NCBI GenBank assembly: GCA_905221605.1
Contig: CAJNDS010002228.1
Span: 374,001 to 438,000 of the forward strand
Origin: Symbiodinium natans
Lineage: Eukaryota; Sar; Dinophyceae; Suessiales; Symbiodiniaceae
DNA length: 64,000 bases
Direction: 5' to 3'
The translations under genes were made by a program, and so were the position numbers. The notes under the pieces are model-generated. The model searched no databases, had not been told where the DNA came from, and was given only the letters and a program-made list of their open reading frames with translations. Position 1 is the first letter of the stretch, and each line of letters starts with the position of its first letter. Below are positions 1 through 9,049 of the stretch, one piece after another.

Positions 1-870
1 CGTATATCTTTTTCACTCTAGTCGCACATACAGAAAGCAGGAGGGGTGCCAGCATTTAAACGGCATGACCTCCAGTAATTATCCTCCAGAATTTCCGCCG
101 AAGGCTCAAAGACATGTATACTCTTGTAGCTCTTGTGCCAAGCAAAAAAATGCCGGTTCCGTGCCAGCAAGCAGACTCTTTGCTATGTTCTGTTCGCCCT
201 GAATTCCCTGCCAGGTGTGGCCAAGCGCATTGGCGGTCTCTTTCTGCTTCTCGGCCTGCTATTTCGACTGATTCTAGACAAGTCCGCTATGACCCCTGCA
301 GGAAGGTCTTTGCTGCCACATGCAGAAAGGTTAGCCCACGTCCAGACCGTCTAGAATCCACCATTTCCCAAACCCCGCCGCAAGGAGTTTCCAACTTATC
401 CGACGTGAGGGCAGAGGCAGAGGCTTTGAGGGCAGGGGTTTATAGGGTTGAGAGGTCTTGGGCATGGCGTTGAGGATTTTCAATATTTTTCAGATACACA
501 GGGCCCCCGAGTGTTGGGGGCTGTTTTTGGGGCTCAGGGGTGTTGTCTTGGGGGGAAGGAGTGCAACCGGCGAAAGTCAGATGAATGATTGGTTTGCTGT
601 GCCTGCAGCGACATGCGGACTGTGCTTGCATGCAGCATGTGTGGGTGCCAAGTCTGCGCGTGGCCTGATAGTTCTGCTTGTTCAGCATGGTGTGCGTATG
701 CCAGGCAGCATCTTTGACCTGATCATGATGAAGCAGGCACGATGCGATTTTGTTCCCAAGATCGCCGAACAGTTCTTGCCAGAGCAGGTGCATATAAGTA
801 TCATGGGGACCGGACTGGCGAATGCTTCTAAGCAAGGCTTCGAGTGACCGCTTCAGCTGCTATAGTCCCA
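1..870 (+). repeat. Spacer of the tandem array (downstream part of an off-window copy plus leader of copy 1)
   Basis: The first bases of the window are the same as those right after the gene at 1522, 3348, 11179, 12583 and 13992, so a further gene copy lies just to the left. The spacer has blocks shared by all units: a TATATC/TTTTTCACTC stretch, a 'TTGGCGGTCTCTTTCTGCTTCTCGG' type block, and a leader block ending in a pyrimidine-rich stretch with AG at 870-871. That AG, 43 nt before the ATG at 914, is a candidate trans-splice acceptor, because dinoflagellate mRNAs receive a spliced leader. No TATA-type promoter can be assigned. The open frames here (114-473, 458-847) shift between units and look non-coding. 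Confidence 0.75.
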
Positions 871-913
871 GGCCGCGCCCTTGCAACTTGCACCCCGCGC
901 CCTCGCGACTATC

Positions 914-1510
914 ATGGCCCGCCCCGTGCTGTTGCCCTTCGTTGCCGCGCTGGCTGCCTTCTACGGTGCCGCAAGCTTCGTGGGCTCCTTTAGCGGCAGC
1001 CGCGCCTGCAGCCGCGTGCCCGCGCGAGTGAGCGCAGAGTACCTGGAGCGCTGCGGCCCCAAGGACTCGGACGTGCCCTTCGGCAGCGCCAGTGCCACGG
1101 GACCTGGTGCCACCGTGGAGTTCAAGAAGCGACCTTTCGGCATCCTGCGCTACCAGCCGGGCCAGGGCGGGAAGGGAGCCATGGCTATGGAGATCATCCC
1201 CAAGTCCAGGTACCCCGGTGATCCTCAGGGACAGGCCTTCGCGGCAGGTGTGCAGAGCGGATGGGTGGTCGCCTCCATCAACGGCCAGGACATGCTCAAC
1301 GAGGATTTCGGCAAGATCATGGATATGTTGGACGATGAGGTGGCTGATCCTCGCTTCTCCAAGTCGACTGCTTTGGCTCTTGAGAAGCAGGGTGGGCGTT
1401 TGGCCGAGCCTGTCGAGGCCCCACTCTCCGTGGTATTCAACTCCGTCCCAGGCTACACCTACAAGGGCGCTGCGCTGACAGAGGACGGCCAGGACGGCTT
1501 CGCGCGCTGA
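914..1510 (+). CDS. Signal-peptide/PDZ-like protein, tandem copy 1
   Basis: A 198-aa protein starting at the first ATG after the putative splice acceptor; the frame is open 11 codons further upstream, but only from a TTG. Residues 1-28 form a hydrophobic N-terminus (MARPVLLPFVAALAAFYG..) followed by FVGSFSGSR, which resembles the signal-plus-transit leaders of dinoflagellate plastid proteins; that location is inference. Residues ~75-175 have the pattern of a PDZ domain: a strand with AMEIIP, then AFAAGVQSGWVVASINGQD (the usual 'A..GV..GD.I..ING' region), a helix (EDFGKIMDMLDDE) and a final strand PLSVVF. No protease or other catalytic domain is present, so it is probably an adaptor or plastid protein of unknown role. 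The gene has no visible introns, as is common for highly expressed tandem genes of dinoflagellates. Copies 1 and 2 have Val where copies 3-5 have Ile in NS(V/I)PGY. Confidence 0.85.
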   Translation: MARPVLLPFVAALAAFYGAASFVGSFSGSRACSRVPARVSAEYLERCGPKDSDVPFGSASATGPGATVEFKKRPFGILRYQPGQGGKGAMAMEIIPKSRYPGDPQGQAFAAGVQSGWVVASINGQDMLNEDFGKIMDMLDDEVADPRFSKSTALALEKQGGRLAEPVEAPLSVVFNSVPGYTYKGAALTEDGQDGFAR

Positions 1511-1521
1511 GCAGCTTCGCC

Positions 1522-2739
1522 CGTATATCTTTTTCACTCTAGTCGCACATACAGAAAGCAGGAGGGGTGCCAGCATTTAAACGGCATGACTTCCAGCAAT
1601 TATCCTCCAGCATCTCTGCCGAAGGCTCAAAGACATGTATACTCTTGTAGCTCTTGTGCCACCGCATAAAAATGCCGGTTCCGTGCCAGCGCCAAGCAGA
1701 CTGTTTGATACGTTCTGTTCGCCCTGAATTCCCTGCCAGGTGTGGCCAAGCACATTGGCGGTCTCTTTCTGCTTCTCGGCCTGCTATTTCGACTGATTCT
1801 AGACAAGTCCGCTATGACCCCTGCAGGAAGGCCTTTGCTGCCACATGCAGAAAGGTTAGCCCACGTCCAGGCCGTCTAGAATCCACCATTTCCCAAACCC
1901 CGCCGCAAGGAGTTTCCAACTTATCCGACGTGAGGGCAGAGGCAGAGGCTTTGAGGGCAGGGGTTTATAGGGTTGAGAGGTCTTGGGCATGGCGTTGAGG
2001 ATTTTCAATATTTTTCAGATATACAGGGCCCCCGAGTGTTGGGGGCTGTTTTTGGGAGGCATGTCTTTTTTGGGTAGTTTTTTGGTTTTTTTTGGGTATG
2101 TTTTTGGGTTTAGGGTATGTTTTTGAGTTTAGGGTATGTTTTTGGGTTTAGGGTTTAGGGATTACGGGTTAGGGTTTTAGGGATTTAGGGTTTATAGGGT
2201 TTAGGGTCTTAGCGTTTTAGGGTTTTAGCGTTTTAGGGTTTTAGGGTTTTAGCGTTTAGGGTTTTAGGGTTTTTGGGTCTTTGGGTTTTTGGGTTTTTGG
2301 AAAACCAAAAAAAACCAAAAAACATACCCAAAAAGAACCCCCAGCCCTGTTTTTGGGGCTCAGGGGTGTGGTCTTGGGGGGAAGGAGTGCAACCGGCGAA
2401 AGTCAGATGAATGATTGGTTTGCTGTGCCTGCAGCGACATGCGGACTGTGCTTGCATGCAGCATGTGTGGGTGCCAAGTCTGCGCGTGGCCTGATAGTTC
2501 TGCTTGTTCAGCATGGTGTGCGTATGCCAGGCAGCATCTTTGACCTGATCATGATGAAGCAGGCACGATGCGATTTTGTTCCCAAGATCGCCGAACAGTT
2601 CTTGCCAGAGCAGGTGCATATAAGTATCATGGGGACCGGACTGGCGAATGCTTCTAAGCAAGGCTTCGAGTGACCGCTTCAGCTGCTATAGTCCCAGGCC
2701 GCGCCCTTGCAACTCGCACCCCGCGCCCTCGCGACTATC
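1522..2739 (+). repeat. Tandem-array spacer between copies 1 and 2
   Basis: The repeat unit from 1522 to 3347 is 1826 bp, against 1521 bp for unit 1 (1-1521). The difference is almost wholly one ~300-bp insertion (2057-2346) of telomere-like sequence. Outside it the two spacers differ at only scattered positions. The candidate trans-splice acceptor AG is about 43 nt before the ATG at 2740, as in copy 1. Confidence 0.75.
2057..2346. mobile_element. MITE-like insertion with a telomere-like core
   Basis: A 290-bp insertion in the copy-2 spacer. The same place in copy 1 (about 520-535) is uninterrupted and acts as an empty site. CTGTTTTTGGG occurs on both sides of the insertion (2046-2056 and 2347-2357) but once in copy 1, as expected for an 11-bp target-site duplication. 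The ends are inverted repeats of about 30 bp (2065-2096 and 2305-2335) that match except for two one-base indels and end differences. The core is degenerate GGGTTTAGGG/TTTTAGGG repeat. No coding capacity, so it would be non-autonomous. The ends are T/G-rich, so chance similarity of low-complexity sequence cannot be excluded. Confidence 0.55.
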
Positions 2740-3336
2740 ATGGCCCGCCCCGTGCTGTTGCCCTTCGTTGCCGCGCTGGCTGCCTTCTACGGTGCCGCAA
2801 GCTTCGTGGGCTCCTTTAGCGGCAGCCGCGCCTGCAGCCGCGTGCCCGCGCGAGTGAGCGCAGAGTACCTGGAGCGCTGCGGCCCCAAGGACTCGGACGT
2901 GCCCTTCGGCAGCGCCAGTGCCACGGGACCTGGTGCCACCGTGGAGTTCAAGAAGCGACCTTTCGGCATCCTGCGCTACCAGCCGGGCCAGGGCGGGAAG
3001 GGAGCCATGGCTATGGAGATCATCCCCAAGTCCAGGTACCCCGGTGATCCTCAGGGACAGGCCTTCGCGGCAGGTGTGCAGAGCGGATGGGTGGTCGCCT
3101 CCATCAACGGCCAGGACATGCTCAACGAGGATTTCGGCAAGATCATGGATATGTTGGACGATGAGGTGGCTGATCCTCGCTTCTCCAAGTCGACTGCTTT
3201 GGCTCTTGAGAAGCAGGGTGGGCGTTTGGCCGAGCCTGTCGAGGCCCCACTCTCCGTGGTATTCAACTCCGTCCCAGGCTACACCTACAAGGGCGCTGCG
3301 CTGACAGAGGACGGCCAGGACGGCTTCGCGCGCTGA
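2740..3336 (+). CDS. Signal-peptide/PDZ-like protein, tandem copy 2
   Basis: 198 aa, with the same protein sequence as copy 1 (NSVPGY variant). The near-absence of differences, including at silent sites, points to recent duplication or gene conversion. The downstream sequence continues into the next spacer (3348 on) but that unit has lost its gene: homology stops near 3617, where the unrelated gene region begins. Confidence 0.85.
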   Translation: MARPVLLPFVAALAAFYGAASFVGSFSGSRACSRVPARVSAEYLERCGPKDSDVPFGSASATGPGATVEFKKRPFGILRYQPGQGGKGAMAMEIIPKSRYPGDPQGQAFAAGVQSGWVVASINGQDMLNEDFGKIMDMLDDEVADPRFSKSTALALEKQGGRLAEPVEAPLSVVFNSVPGYTYKGAALTEDGQDGFAR

Positions 3337-3347
3337 GCAGCTTCGCC

Positions 3348-3616
3348 CGTATATCTTTTTCACTCTAGTCGCACATACAGAAAGCAGGAGGGGTGCCAGC
3401 ATTTAAACGGCATGACTTCCAGCAATTATCCTCCAGCATCTCTGCCGAAGGCTCAAAGACATGTATACTCTTGTAACTCTTGTGCCACCGCATAAAAATG
3501 CCGGTTCCGTGCCAGCGCCAAGCAGACTGTTTGATACGTTCTGTTCGCCCTGAATTCCCTGCCAGGTGTGGCCAAGCGCATTGGCGGTCTCTTTCTGCTT
3601 CTCGGCCTGCTATTTC
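3348..3616 (+). repeat. Truncated array spacer at the break into the inserted gene region
   Basis: Matches the first ~270 bp of the other spacers (1522 on) and then stops abruptly at about 3617. The matching second half of a spacer is found again only at 9.48-9.65 kb and 10.2-10.5 kb, so this point marks one edge of an interruption of the tandem array. Confidence 0.7.
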
Positions 3617-3797
3617 GACTCCTTCCATAGAAGCGGGCATACCGGGCATACCCACGACAAGTTTGTTGAGTTCGGCAGAAGGTGGTTAGGTTTCAAAGGC
3701 CGACTCGTAGAGAAGGCGCCTTGGAGAGGTGCATCCTGCGCCTTGCTGCGCGCTGCTGCACGTGAGCTCAGAGTTTCGATCCCGTCTCTGCAGCGCA

Positions 3798-3917
3798 ATG
3801 CTCGGGCGCCTCGGTGGATTCGCGTTCGTGGCCGTGCTCGCTGCGCTGCCGCCAGCGACGGCGAAGTTGGGCAGCAGCAGCAATGGCACGACTGCTTTGA
3901 TGCCTGGCCGCCTTTGA
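3798..3917 (+). CDS. Candidate first exon with signal peptide (multi-exon gene A)
   Basis: ATG at 3798 opens a short frame MLGRLGGFAFVAVLAALPP..., a typical hydrophobic signal peptide with an ATA-type cleavage region, followed by a Ser/Asn-rich stretch and a stop at 3915-3917. A splice donor must lie before the stop if this is exon 1; I could not fix it. It is placed in gene A because it is on the same strand and the next coding stretch follows at 4639. The frame from 3729 includes extra upstream residues that look non-coding. Confidence 0.45.
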   Translation: MLGRLGGFAFVAVLAALPPATAKLGSSSNGTTALMPGRL

Positions 3918-4305
3918 GTGCACCGTACACATGTACAGCAGCCAGTGGCCCCTGGCCCGAATCGAAGCCTCCTCGTCTTTACTTCAAGCCCTGCAGGAGA
4001 GGCGCCGGACTACCGCTGGAGGCTAAGCCACTCGTGGCTCCCAAACTGCTCGATGAAGTGCCGGCCCAGGTGCCTGTGGTTTCCGGGTGCAGAGTCTGCT
4101 AAGCTCTACTTGCAGCGGCTCCTTTAACTGGGTTTGCCCGGCTTTCTTGAAGCATATCGACATGGACCAGCAAACGGCCCATCCGAGGTCAGAAGGGTCC
4201 AGTCAACCTCGGGAAGCAGTGAATCACGCCCGGTGCTGACTCCCCAATCAGGCCCCTCAAACCTGCGTGCGCCTTCGAACCTGGGCTGGCGACTGTGATC
4301 CTAGG

Positions 4306-4415
4306 TAGGATAAGGGGGACCCTTAAAAGGGATCCCCTTCTTAACCCTCTTCTGGCTCTCTTAAACAGGGACCCTATTCAGAGGCTCTATATCCCCAAGG
4401 GTCCCCCTAATCCTA
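4306..4415. repeat. Hairpin/MITE-like element in intron of gene A
   Basis: 4306-4324 and 4397-4415 are 19-bp inverted repeats (TAGGATAAGGGGGACCCTT against its complement) with one mismatch, about 72 bp apart. The unit is short and non-coding. Between 3920 and 4638 I see no other coding signal. Confidence 0.5.
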
Positions 4416-4638
4416 TCCCCTATGTGAGGGACCTTTCCTGACTCAGCAGCACTACCCCGTCCAGAAGCATGCCACCAAAACGGACCCGCCCCCCAGACTG
4501 TTTCGAAATGCCCACAAATGTTTCCATAAAAAGGTGGTCAAGCCGGTTCATGCCGAACCCTCAACTGCCTTCATAGTCGATGAGAAGTGATGAGAGGTGT
4601 CACGGGCCTGTGTGATCCGTGCTGTGCTTGGCGCCCAG

Positions 4639-4750
4639 GAAAGCCAAAAGCGCCCTCGGTGGTGCAGCTGCCTTCGCTTTCGTCATGGCCGGCCAAGGCT
4701 TACTAACTGGTTATGACAAGGCGGAGATGTCGACAGAGTTCGACATGGAG
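4639..4750 (+). CDS. Gene A, exon with predicted membrane segment
   Basis: AG|G acceptor at 4637-4638; the exon starts in phase 2 and encodes KAKSALGGAAAFAFVMAG..., a hydrophobic run (GGAAAFAFVMAG) suited to a membrane segment, then an acidic stretch ending STEFDME. It ends in phase 0 at GAG|GC (4751-4752), a GC donor. The phase agrees with the next exon at 4847. Function not recognised. Confidence 0.5.
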
Positions 4751-4846
4751 GCTGGGGTCCGATGAGGGAAGAGGGCGGACTATACTCCACTGGCCCCTGC
4801 ACCATGCTTGCCTATAAGCAGTGTTTGAAGCTGCGGAGATTTCGAG

Positions 4847-4900
4847 GTGCACAAGTACGTGCTCCGTGACGTGGGCATCCTGGGCATCGAGTTTGCCAAG
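4847..4900 (+). CDS. Gene A, 54-nt exon
   Basis: Starts after AG at 4845-4846 (VHKYVLRDVGILG...) and ends at AAG|GC, a GC donor at 4901-4902. Phase 0 at both ends. The following 81-bp stretch (4901-4981) has a pyrimidine-rich end and CAG acceptor but is a multiple of three with no stop, so it could also be kept in the mRNA and add 27 Leu/Cys-rich residues. Confidence 0.45.
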
Positions 4901-4981
4901 GCAGGCTTTGGAACGTCCAAGCTGCGGGTTGTCACGTTGTGCCCTCATGCGCTGCTTCTGCTTCCGCTGCTTCTGTTGCAG

Positions 4982-5385
4982 GAGGGTCTCGTCTCAACGT
5001 TCTCCAAAGCGGCACCCTTCTTGGGCCCGGCTGCTATTGTGCTTCAGGCTGTACTTGAAACCTTCATCCCGGATGAGGAGTTTACTGAAGCCGACGCCAT
5101 GATTATGATTGAAGAGAGGCTTCGCGAGTTCAAGAAAAGCTTTAAGAAGGAGATCATGCAAGAGACCCAGAACCTGGTCACCGGATCCATCAGCGCCAAC
5201 AGTTTCCGAGAGGCGCAGCTCTTGATGGGGAAGGTCACCGACGGGCTCTCCATCGCTCAGTCTTCTAAGTTGCTCGACACCGATGCCTTCCTGGCCTATG
5301 CCATGTCCTTTGAGAACGACATTAGCCACCTCGCAGAACTGCAGGGCGCCCAGAGTACACCCAGCGTCCCGATTAAGAAGGGAAG
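4982..5385 (+). CDS. Gene A, helical exon
   Basis: Encodes about 134 residues from EGLVSTFSKAAPFLGPAA to IKKG. The sequence is amphipathic and helical (FLGPAAIVLQAVLETFIPDEEF, then IEERLREFKKSFKKEI), with a hydrophobic helix followed by a charged one. No family is recognised. It ends in phase 2 at AAG|GT (5386). A 49-bp intron with AG at 5433-5434 rejoins the frame at 5435. Confidence 0.6.
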
Positions 5386-5434
5386 GTGAACTTCTGAATG
5401 AAGGCTCGCCCCACTGCCCCCAAATTACACTAAG

Positions 5435-5840
5435 GTTGTTCCTTCCCTGCGTTGACAAGGGCTGGGGCAGTCTGGAGTGCAACGAGCGCATCGGCGCCGG
5501 GGCCACCATTCTCTTTGCCCAGCTCACGACCGTGCACTTCGCCCTCTTCGATGGGGTCTTCCGGGCTCTGTACACGAAAGCCGAGCAGGTGCGCCGTCAC
5601 CTCTTTGTGGAAGCCAACGACAAGGTGGCCGCCCTTGCGGACGACGTCCTGCGCACCACCTTCCGGAAAACGGGCTGCACCAACTTGGATGCGCCTCCCA
5701 GCTTCTGGGCCTGGCTCCATTCGACAACCAACGTGGCTGCGCTGCTTGAGCGCTTGCACCATGTGTGCACCCCATCACTGCTGGTTGTTCCTCCGCAGCC
5801 TCTTGGCCATGCTACAACGTGCAACATCTGGGGCCACAAG
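5435..5840 (+). CDS. Gene A, exon (3' boundary uncertain)
   Basis: Begins LFLPCVDKGWGSLECNER and continues through GAGATILFAQLTTVHFALFDGVF, again predicted helical, to about STTNVAALLERLHH. A GT donor at 5841 (CACAAG|GTGGGA) is the clearest end, but its phase does not match the next exon start at 6020, so the true end may be earlier, near 5760. The antisense frames over this region are shadows. Confidence 0.5.
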
Positions 5841-6019
5841 GTGGGAGGTGACTGGGAGCTCGTCCGCCGGACTGCCACGAACACCTTCCAGGACACAGAT
5901 CGTCTGGAGGGCCTCTCGCAGTACGGCACAGAACACGACAGCCCAACAGGCCGGGCAGCCTCCACAAAAAAGGGATGCTGTTCGAACTGTGCTCAAGTTT
6001 GCAGTTCCCTTGCTCTGAG

Positions 6020-6309
6020 GTGCAACTTTCTCCAAGCCGTTCAACAACATGAATTTCAACCAGTTTCTGTTCGCTACGGGAGACTGCCAAAAATGGATGA
6101 TCATGGAAAAGTCAGAGGTCTTGGCTTCGTACGACTGGGAGAAGAGACGCATCGAGAGGTCTCACATGTCTGACGTGCCCTACAGCGCGACCATGCTCCG
6201 CCGCAGCAACTGGGAGGACCCTTGGCTCACCTTCGAAGACCACGGAACCGGCGAGAATGCGCATTGCACGTCTCTCTACCAAGCGTGGCTGGGCGTCAAG
6301 ATCTGGGGG
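6020..6309 (+). CDS. Gene A, exon
   Basis: AG|G acceptor at 6018-6019; encodes ATFSKPFNNMNFNQFLFATGDCQKW ... EDPWLTFEDHGTGENAHCTSLYQAWLGVKIWG in normal-looking composition (two Cys, aromatic-rich). The likely donor is GT at 6310, phase 0. From 6310 to 6702 there is intron-like sequence with a poly-G run (6541-6554) and a TA repeat (6577-6596). Confidence 0.5.
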
Positions 6310-6702
6310 GTCGTCTGAGTAGAGATAGGGCTCAGCCTATATAGGGCTCAGGCTCAGCCCTTCATGCGCTTCAAGGGATGTTCAGGCTATTCAGGGGTGC
6401 TGAACCATGCACCTGAACCATACAGAAGCAAGAAAGGAATAACTTCGACCCGTGGTGTTCCTATGGCGACCTCGGCCACAAGCACAACGGGCTCAACGTC
6501 TTCGTGCGCTGGGCAACTGCCTCGTGGCTGACAATATATTGGGGGGGGGGGGGGAGGTTCCCAACTCAGGTTTCCATATATATATATATATATATCCTAG
6601 TGGCCTATACTCTACCTATAGGCTTGAATCCTTGAAGGGTGCCCGAAGACAAGGCTTTCTCCCTTTCTGTTTTTGTGTCGGTCTTGGAGTGCAGCCGTTC
6701 AG

Positions 6703-6797
6703 GCCGCAGACAGCTGCTGCGGTGTGGACGGCTATGAGTGTACCCCGGGGTGCAACCTCCAGAGCGACCTCAGCTTTGACTTCGCCACGCGCGGACA
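6703..6797 (+). CDS. Gene A, Cys-rich exon
   Basis: AG at 6701-6702, phase 0. Encodes AADSCCGVDGYECTPGC..., with CC, C and C spaced like a small disulfide-bonded extracellular module. Ends in phase 2 before GT at 6798, which fits the phase-2 start of the exon at 6907. Extracellular Cys pairs agree with the signal peptide proposed for this gene. Confidence 0.45.
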
Positions 6798-6906
6798 GTG
6801 ACTGAGTTGCAAATGGTGCAAACCAGGGCATCAGCATCAGGGCCTAGGGATATTAGGGCACGGCGCTGCGCAGATGCCCCCCAAGCGCCTGGGATCTGAG
6901 GGCGAG

Positions 6907-7630
6907 GTTCGACAAGGTGAAGGCCAAGTACCGGAAGATGTTCGACAAGGCTCGCGACAAGTACCTGGCTCTCCGGCTTCAGCAGATCAACTGCGGCGCG
7001 TCCGGCTGCGTGGATGCCTACAACCCAGCTGCCGCATTTTCCGACGAGGCTCCTCGCAAGGCGGAGGTGGCCACGAACGCGACCCAAATGCTCGAAGCAG
7101 CAGAGGCCTTGCTGGCCCCCACCGCAGTCTTCGGGGCCTCGGCCCAGGACGGCACGCTCCCAGCGCTGCCCGCCAGCGATGGCTGGCAACTGCGGCAGAA
7201 GCTCCCCCTCTCCCAGGGCCACGGCCGGCTCGTGGGCCTCGTGCCCAAATTCGAGAACAAGCCCAGCCTCAAGATCAACGGCGTCCAACAGGCCATCTCC
7301 GTTTTCCAGATGTACGAGGATGCGGGACGCTGGTTCGTCCATGACTTCAGCTTTGACAAGCCGAACTTGCTCGTGGAGAACATGCAAGCTAGCTTGTGCC
7401 CAAGCACTGTGTGCTTCAGCGGCTCCTCGCACGTCATGAAGTACGGTGCCTTTGAGAGCATGCAGCTGTGGGTGCAGGAGAAGCCCTTTGAGGCCTTCAT
7501 CCCGTGGGACAGCTCCCAGCTGGAGCACAATTGCCAAGTCCCGCTTGGGAACAGTGGATCCATGCAGTGCGGTGGACCGGATGGCAGTCACCTGCGAGTG
7601 AAACTCAACGATGCGGCCTTTGGCTGGGAG
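6907..7630 (+). CDS. Gene A, large central exon
   Basis: About 241 codons: FDKVKAKYRKMFDKARDKYLALRL..., a charged helix, then INCGASGCVDAYNP and a long segment of mixed strand character (WFVHDFSFDKPNLLVENM, CPSTVCFSGSS, SMQCGGPDG). There are about eight Cys, again suggesting an extracytosolic protein. Acceptor AG|G at 6905-6906. Donor GAG|GT at 7631, phase 0. The next 97 bp to 7727 is intron-like and ends CCCGCAG. No database family recognised. Confidence 0.65.
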
Positions 7631-7727
7631 GTGGGGCCCGGTCCAACGCTCAAGAAAACTCAGAGCTGAAAGGAGCTGAATCTGATTTTTTTTTGGGGGA
7701 AATCCCCTGCAACACCCCCGCCCGCAG

Positions 7728-7850
7728 GTCAAGTTCTTCATGAGGCTCGACGCTCCGCTTCTCTGGTGGGACCTGGACTTGGAGTGCACCAGCTATCCGA
7801 CAACTTACGGCAGCAACAAGTACAAGTGTCTTGCCTACCAGTGGGCCAGG
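7728..7850 (+). CDS. Gene A, exon
   Basis: Forty-one codons, phase 0 at both ends, no stop: VKFFMRLDAPLLWWDLDLEC... to AYQWAR, beta-rich with paired Cys. Donor AGG|GT at 7851, acceptor CAG at 7726-7727. The exact agreement of phase on both sides supports the model. The intron that follows (7851-8248, 398 bp) shows no coding signal. Confidence 0.6.
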
Positions 7851-8248
7851 GTCTCTGCAAAGTTTTCGCAACCTACGTGAGATTGCACAAGAGGTGGAGA
7901 TGTGAAGGGCCGTGAAATGTCATGAAGAGTCTTACGGAGACTCGGAGAGTCAGATCAAAGGCCAGCCTGACCCAAGGTGCGAGCGGGGCAATTCCTTGGA
8001 TGACGGGTTTTTCTACGTGTGACCTGGCAAAGGAACTCGATGAAACTCAAGGCGCGAGCATCGCGAGATAGCGCTAGAATGGGCGAGCATGCTGAGGTAC
8101 AACGAGAACGGCGCCTGCGGTGCTCTGTCATGTGAGTGCTGCCGGACCTGGAAGGACCCTAGCAGCCCTAGCAGACTCCCAGAAGAAAGCAAAAGCCAAG
8201 AGTATGTTGATTCAATGATTTGTGTTACAAGCACTTCTCATTGCTCAG

Positions 8249-9049
8249 GACCAGGTAAGCGCAGCCATCGACATTGACTTCGGCCAGCCAAACCCCAACT
8301 GGAACCCGGCCGTTATGAGGCTTGCTCTCAATCACGGCCTGCCAGATGGGGGTCAAGCGCAGTTGTTGCAGGAGTTCGGTGGACAGATTTATGAAGGAAA
8401 CCCCGCGAAGCGGGACAGCTTCGATCGGAAGCGCTTGGGACCCTCGCCAGTGCAGCATGGACAGTGGCAAGCCTATGTTGTGAAGCGGAGTGAGGGAAAG
8501 ATCTTTGTGTGGATCGATGACCAACTCGCTTGGGTCCATAACCTTCCCATCACTCAGAATGCCATGAACATTGCAGCCGGCGCTGGTGTTTCTGCCACCT
8601 GCGGCACATGTGAGTCCTCAATCTTTGACAGGATCAACTCAATCAAAATCCGTCCGCGCGGGACGTCTGGCTCAATTTGGGGCCTTTCGGTACGGCATGT
8701 GCCCCAAGAGCTTGATGTGAGACAGCGGGGCCTCAACTTTGTCGTCGACCCGGACCAGGTTGGCTACGTGGAGAGCGATGGATACACCAAGCGGACCGTC
8801 CTGCAGTGCAGGTACGCTGAAGATGGAAGCTTGCAACAAGGACAAGGGTCCACTTCGTTTTACCCGTTGCTTCAGTTTACAAAGACCGGTCTGCAAGACG
8901 CGTGGCCTGTAGGGACCGTCGTGGCGGGTGGTTCCGAATGGCAAGATGGCGACACAGCTGTTCTGGCCCCGTCCTATGTTTACCACTGCCCTGCATGCAA
9001 GGGGAACACCGCAAAGGCGCACGGCGCCTGGGATGCTCCCTGCGCCTGA
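8249..9049 (+). CDS. Gene A, last exon with jelly-roll-like region
   Basis: 267 codons including the TGA at 9047-9049. It begins DQVSAAIDIDFGQPNPNW. A middle part, HGQWQAYVVKRSEGKIFVWIDDQ, has the pattern seen in concanavalin/LamG-type beta sandwiches ('W..v.v.r..g.i.vyvDg'); this is pattern resemblance only. It ends YHCPACKGNTAK..., with a C-x2-C. All exons together give a protein of about 1,000 residues with signal peptide, helical N-terminal half and beta-rich C-terminal half. Possible roles include a surface or secreted lectin-like protein, but none is shown. Confidence 0.6.
   Translation, partial: DQVSAAIDIDFGQPNPNWNPAVMRLALNHGLPDGGQAQLLQEFGGQIYEGNPAKRDSFDRKRLGPSPVQHGQWQAYVVKRSEGKIFVWIDDQLAWVHNLPITQNAMNIAAGAGVSATCGTCESSIFDRINSIKIRPRGTSGSIWGLSVRHVPQELDVRQRGLNFVVDPDQVGYVESDGYTKRTVLQCRYAEDGSLQQGQGSTSFYPLLQFTKTGLQDAWPVGTVVAGGSEWQDGDTAVLAPSYVYHCPACKGNTAKAHGAWDAPCA

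Noticed and set aside
114-473. Plus-strand frames in the spacers (114-473, 458-847, 1654-1998 and counterparts)
   Set aside because: They change length and frame between nearly identical units, so they are not under protein-level constraint.
860-1576. 238-246-aa minus-strand frame antisense to every copy of the PDZ-like gene
   Set aside because: It is the mirror of a GC-rich coding strand, keeps the same length only because the sense gene is conserved, and has Arg/Ala/Leu/His composition typical of antisense frames.
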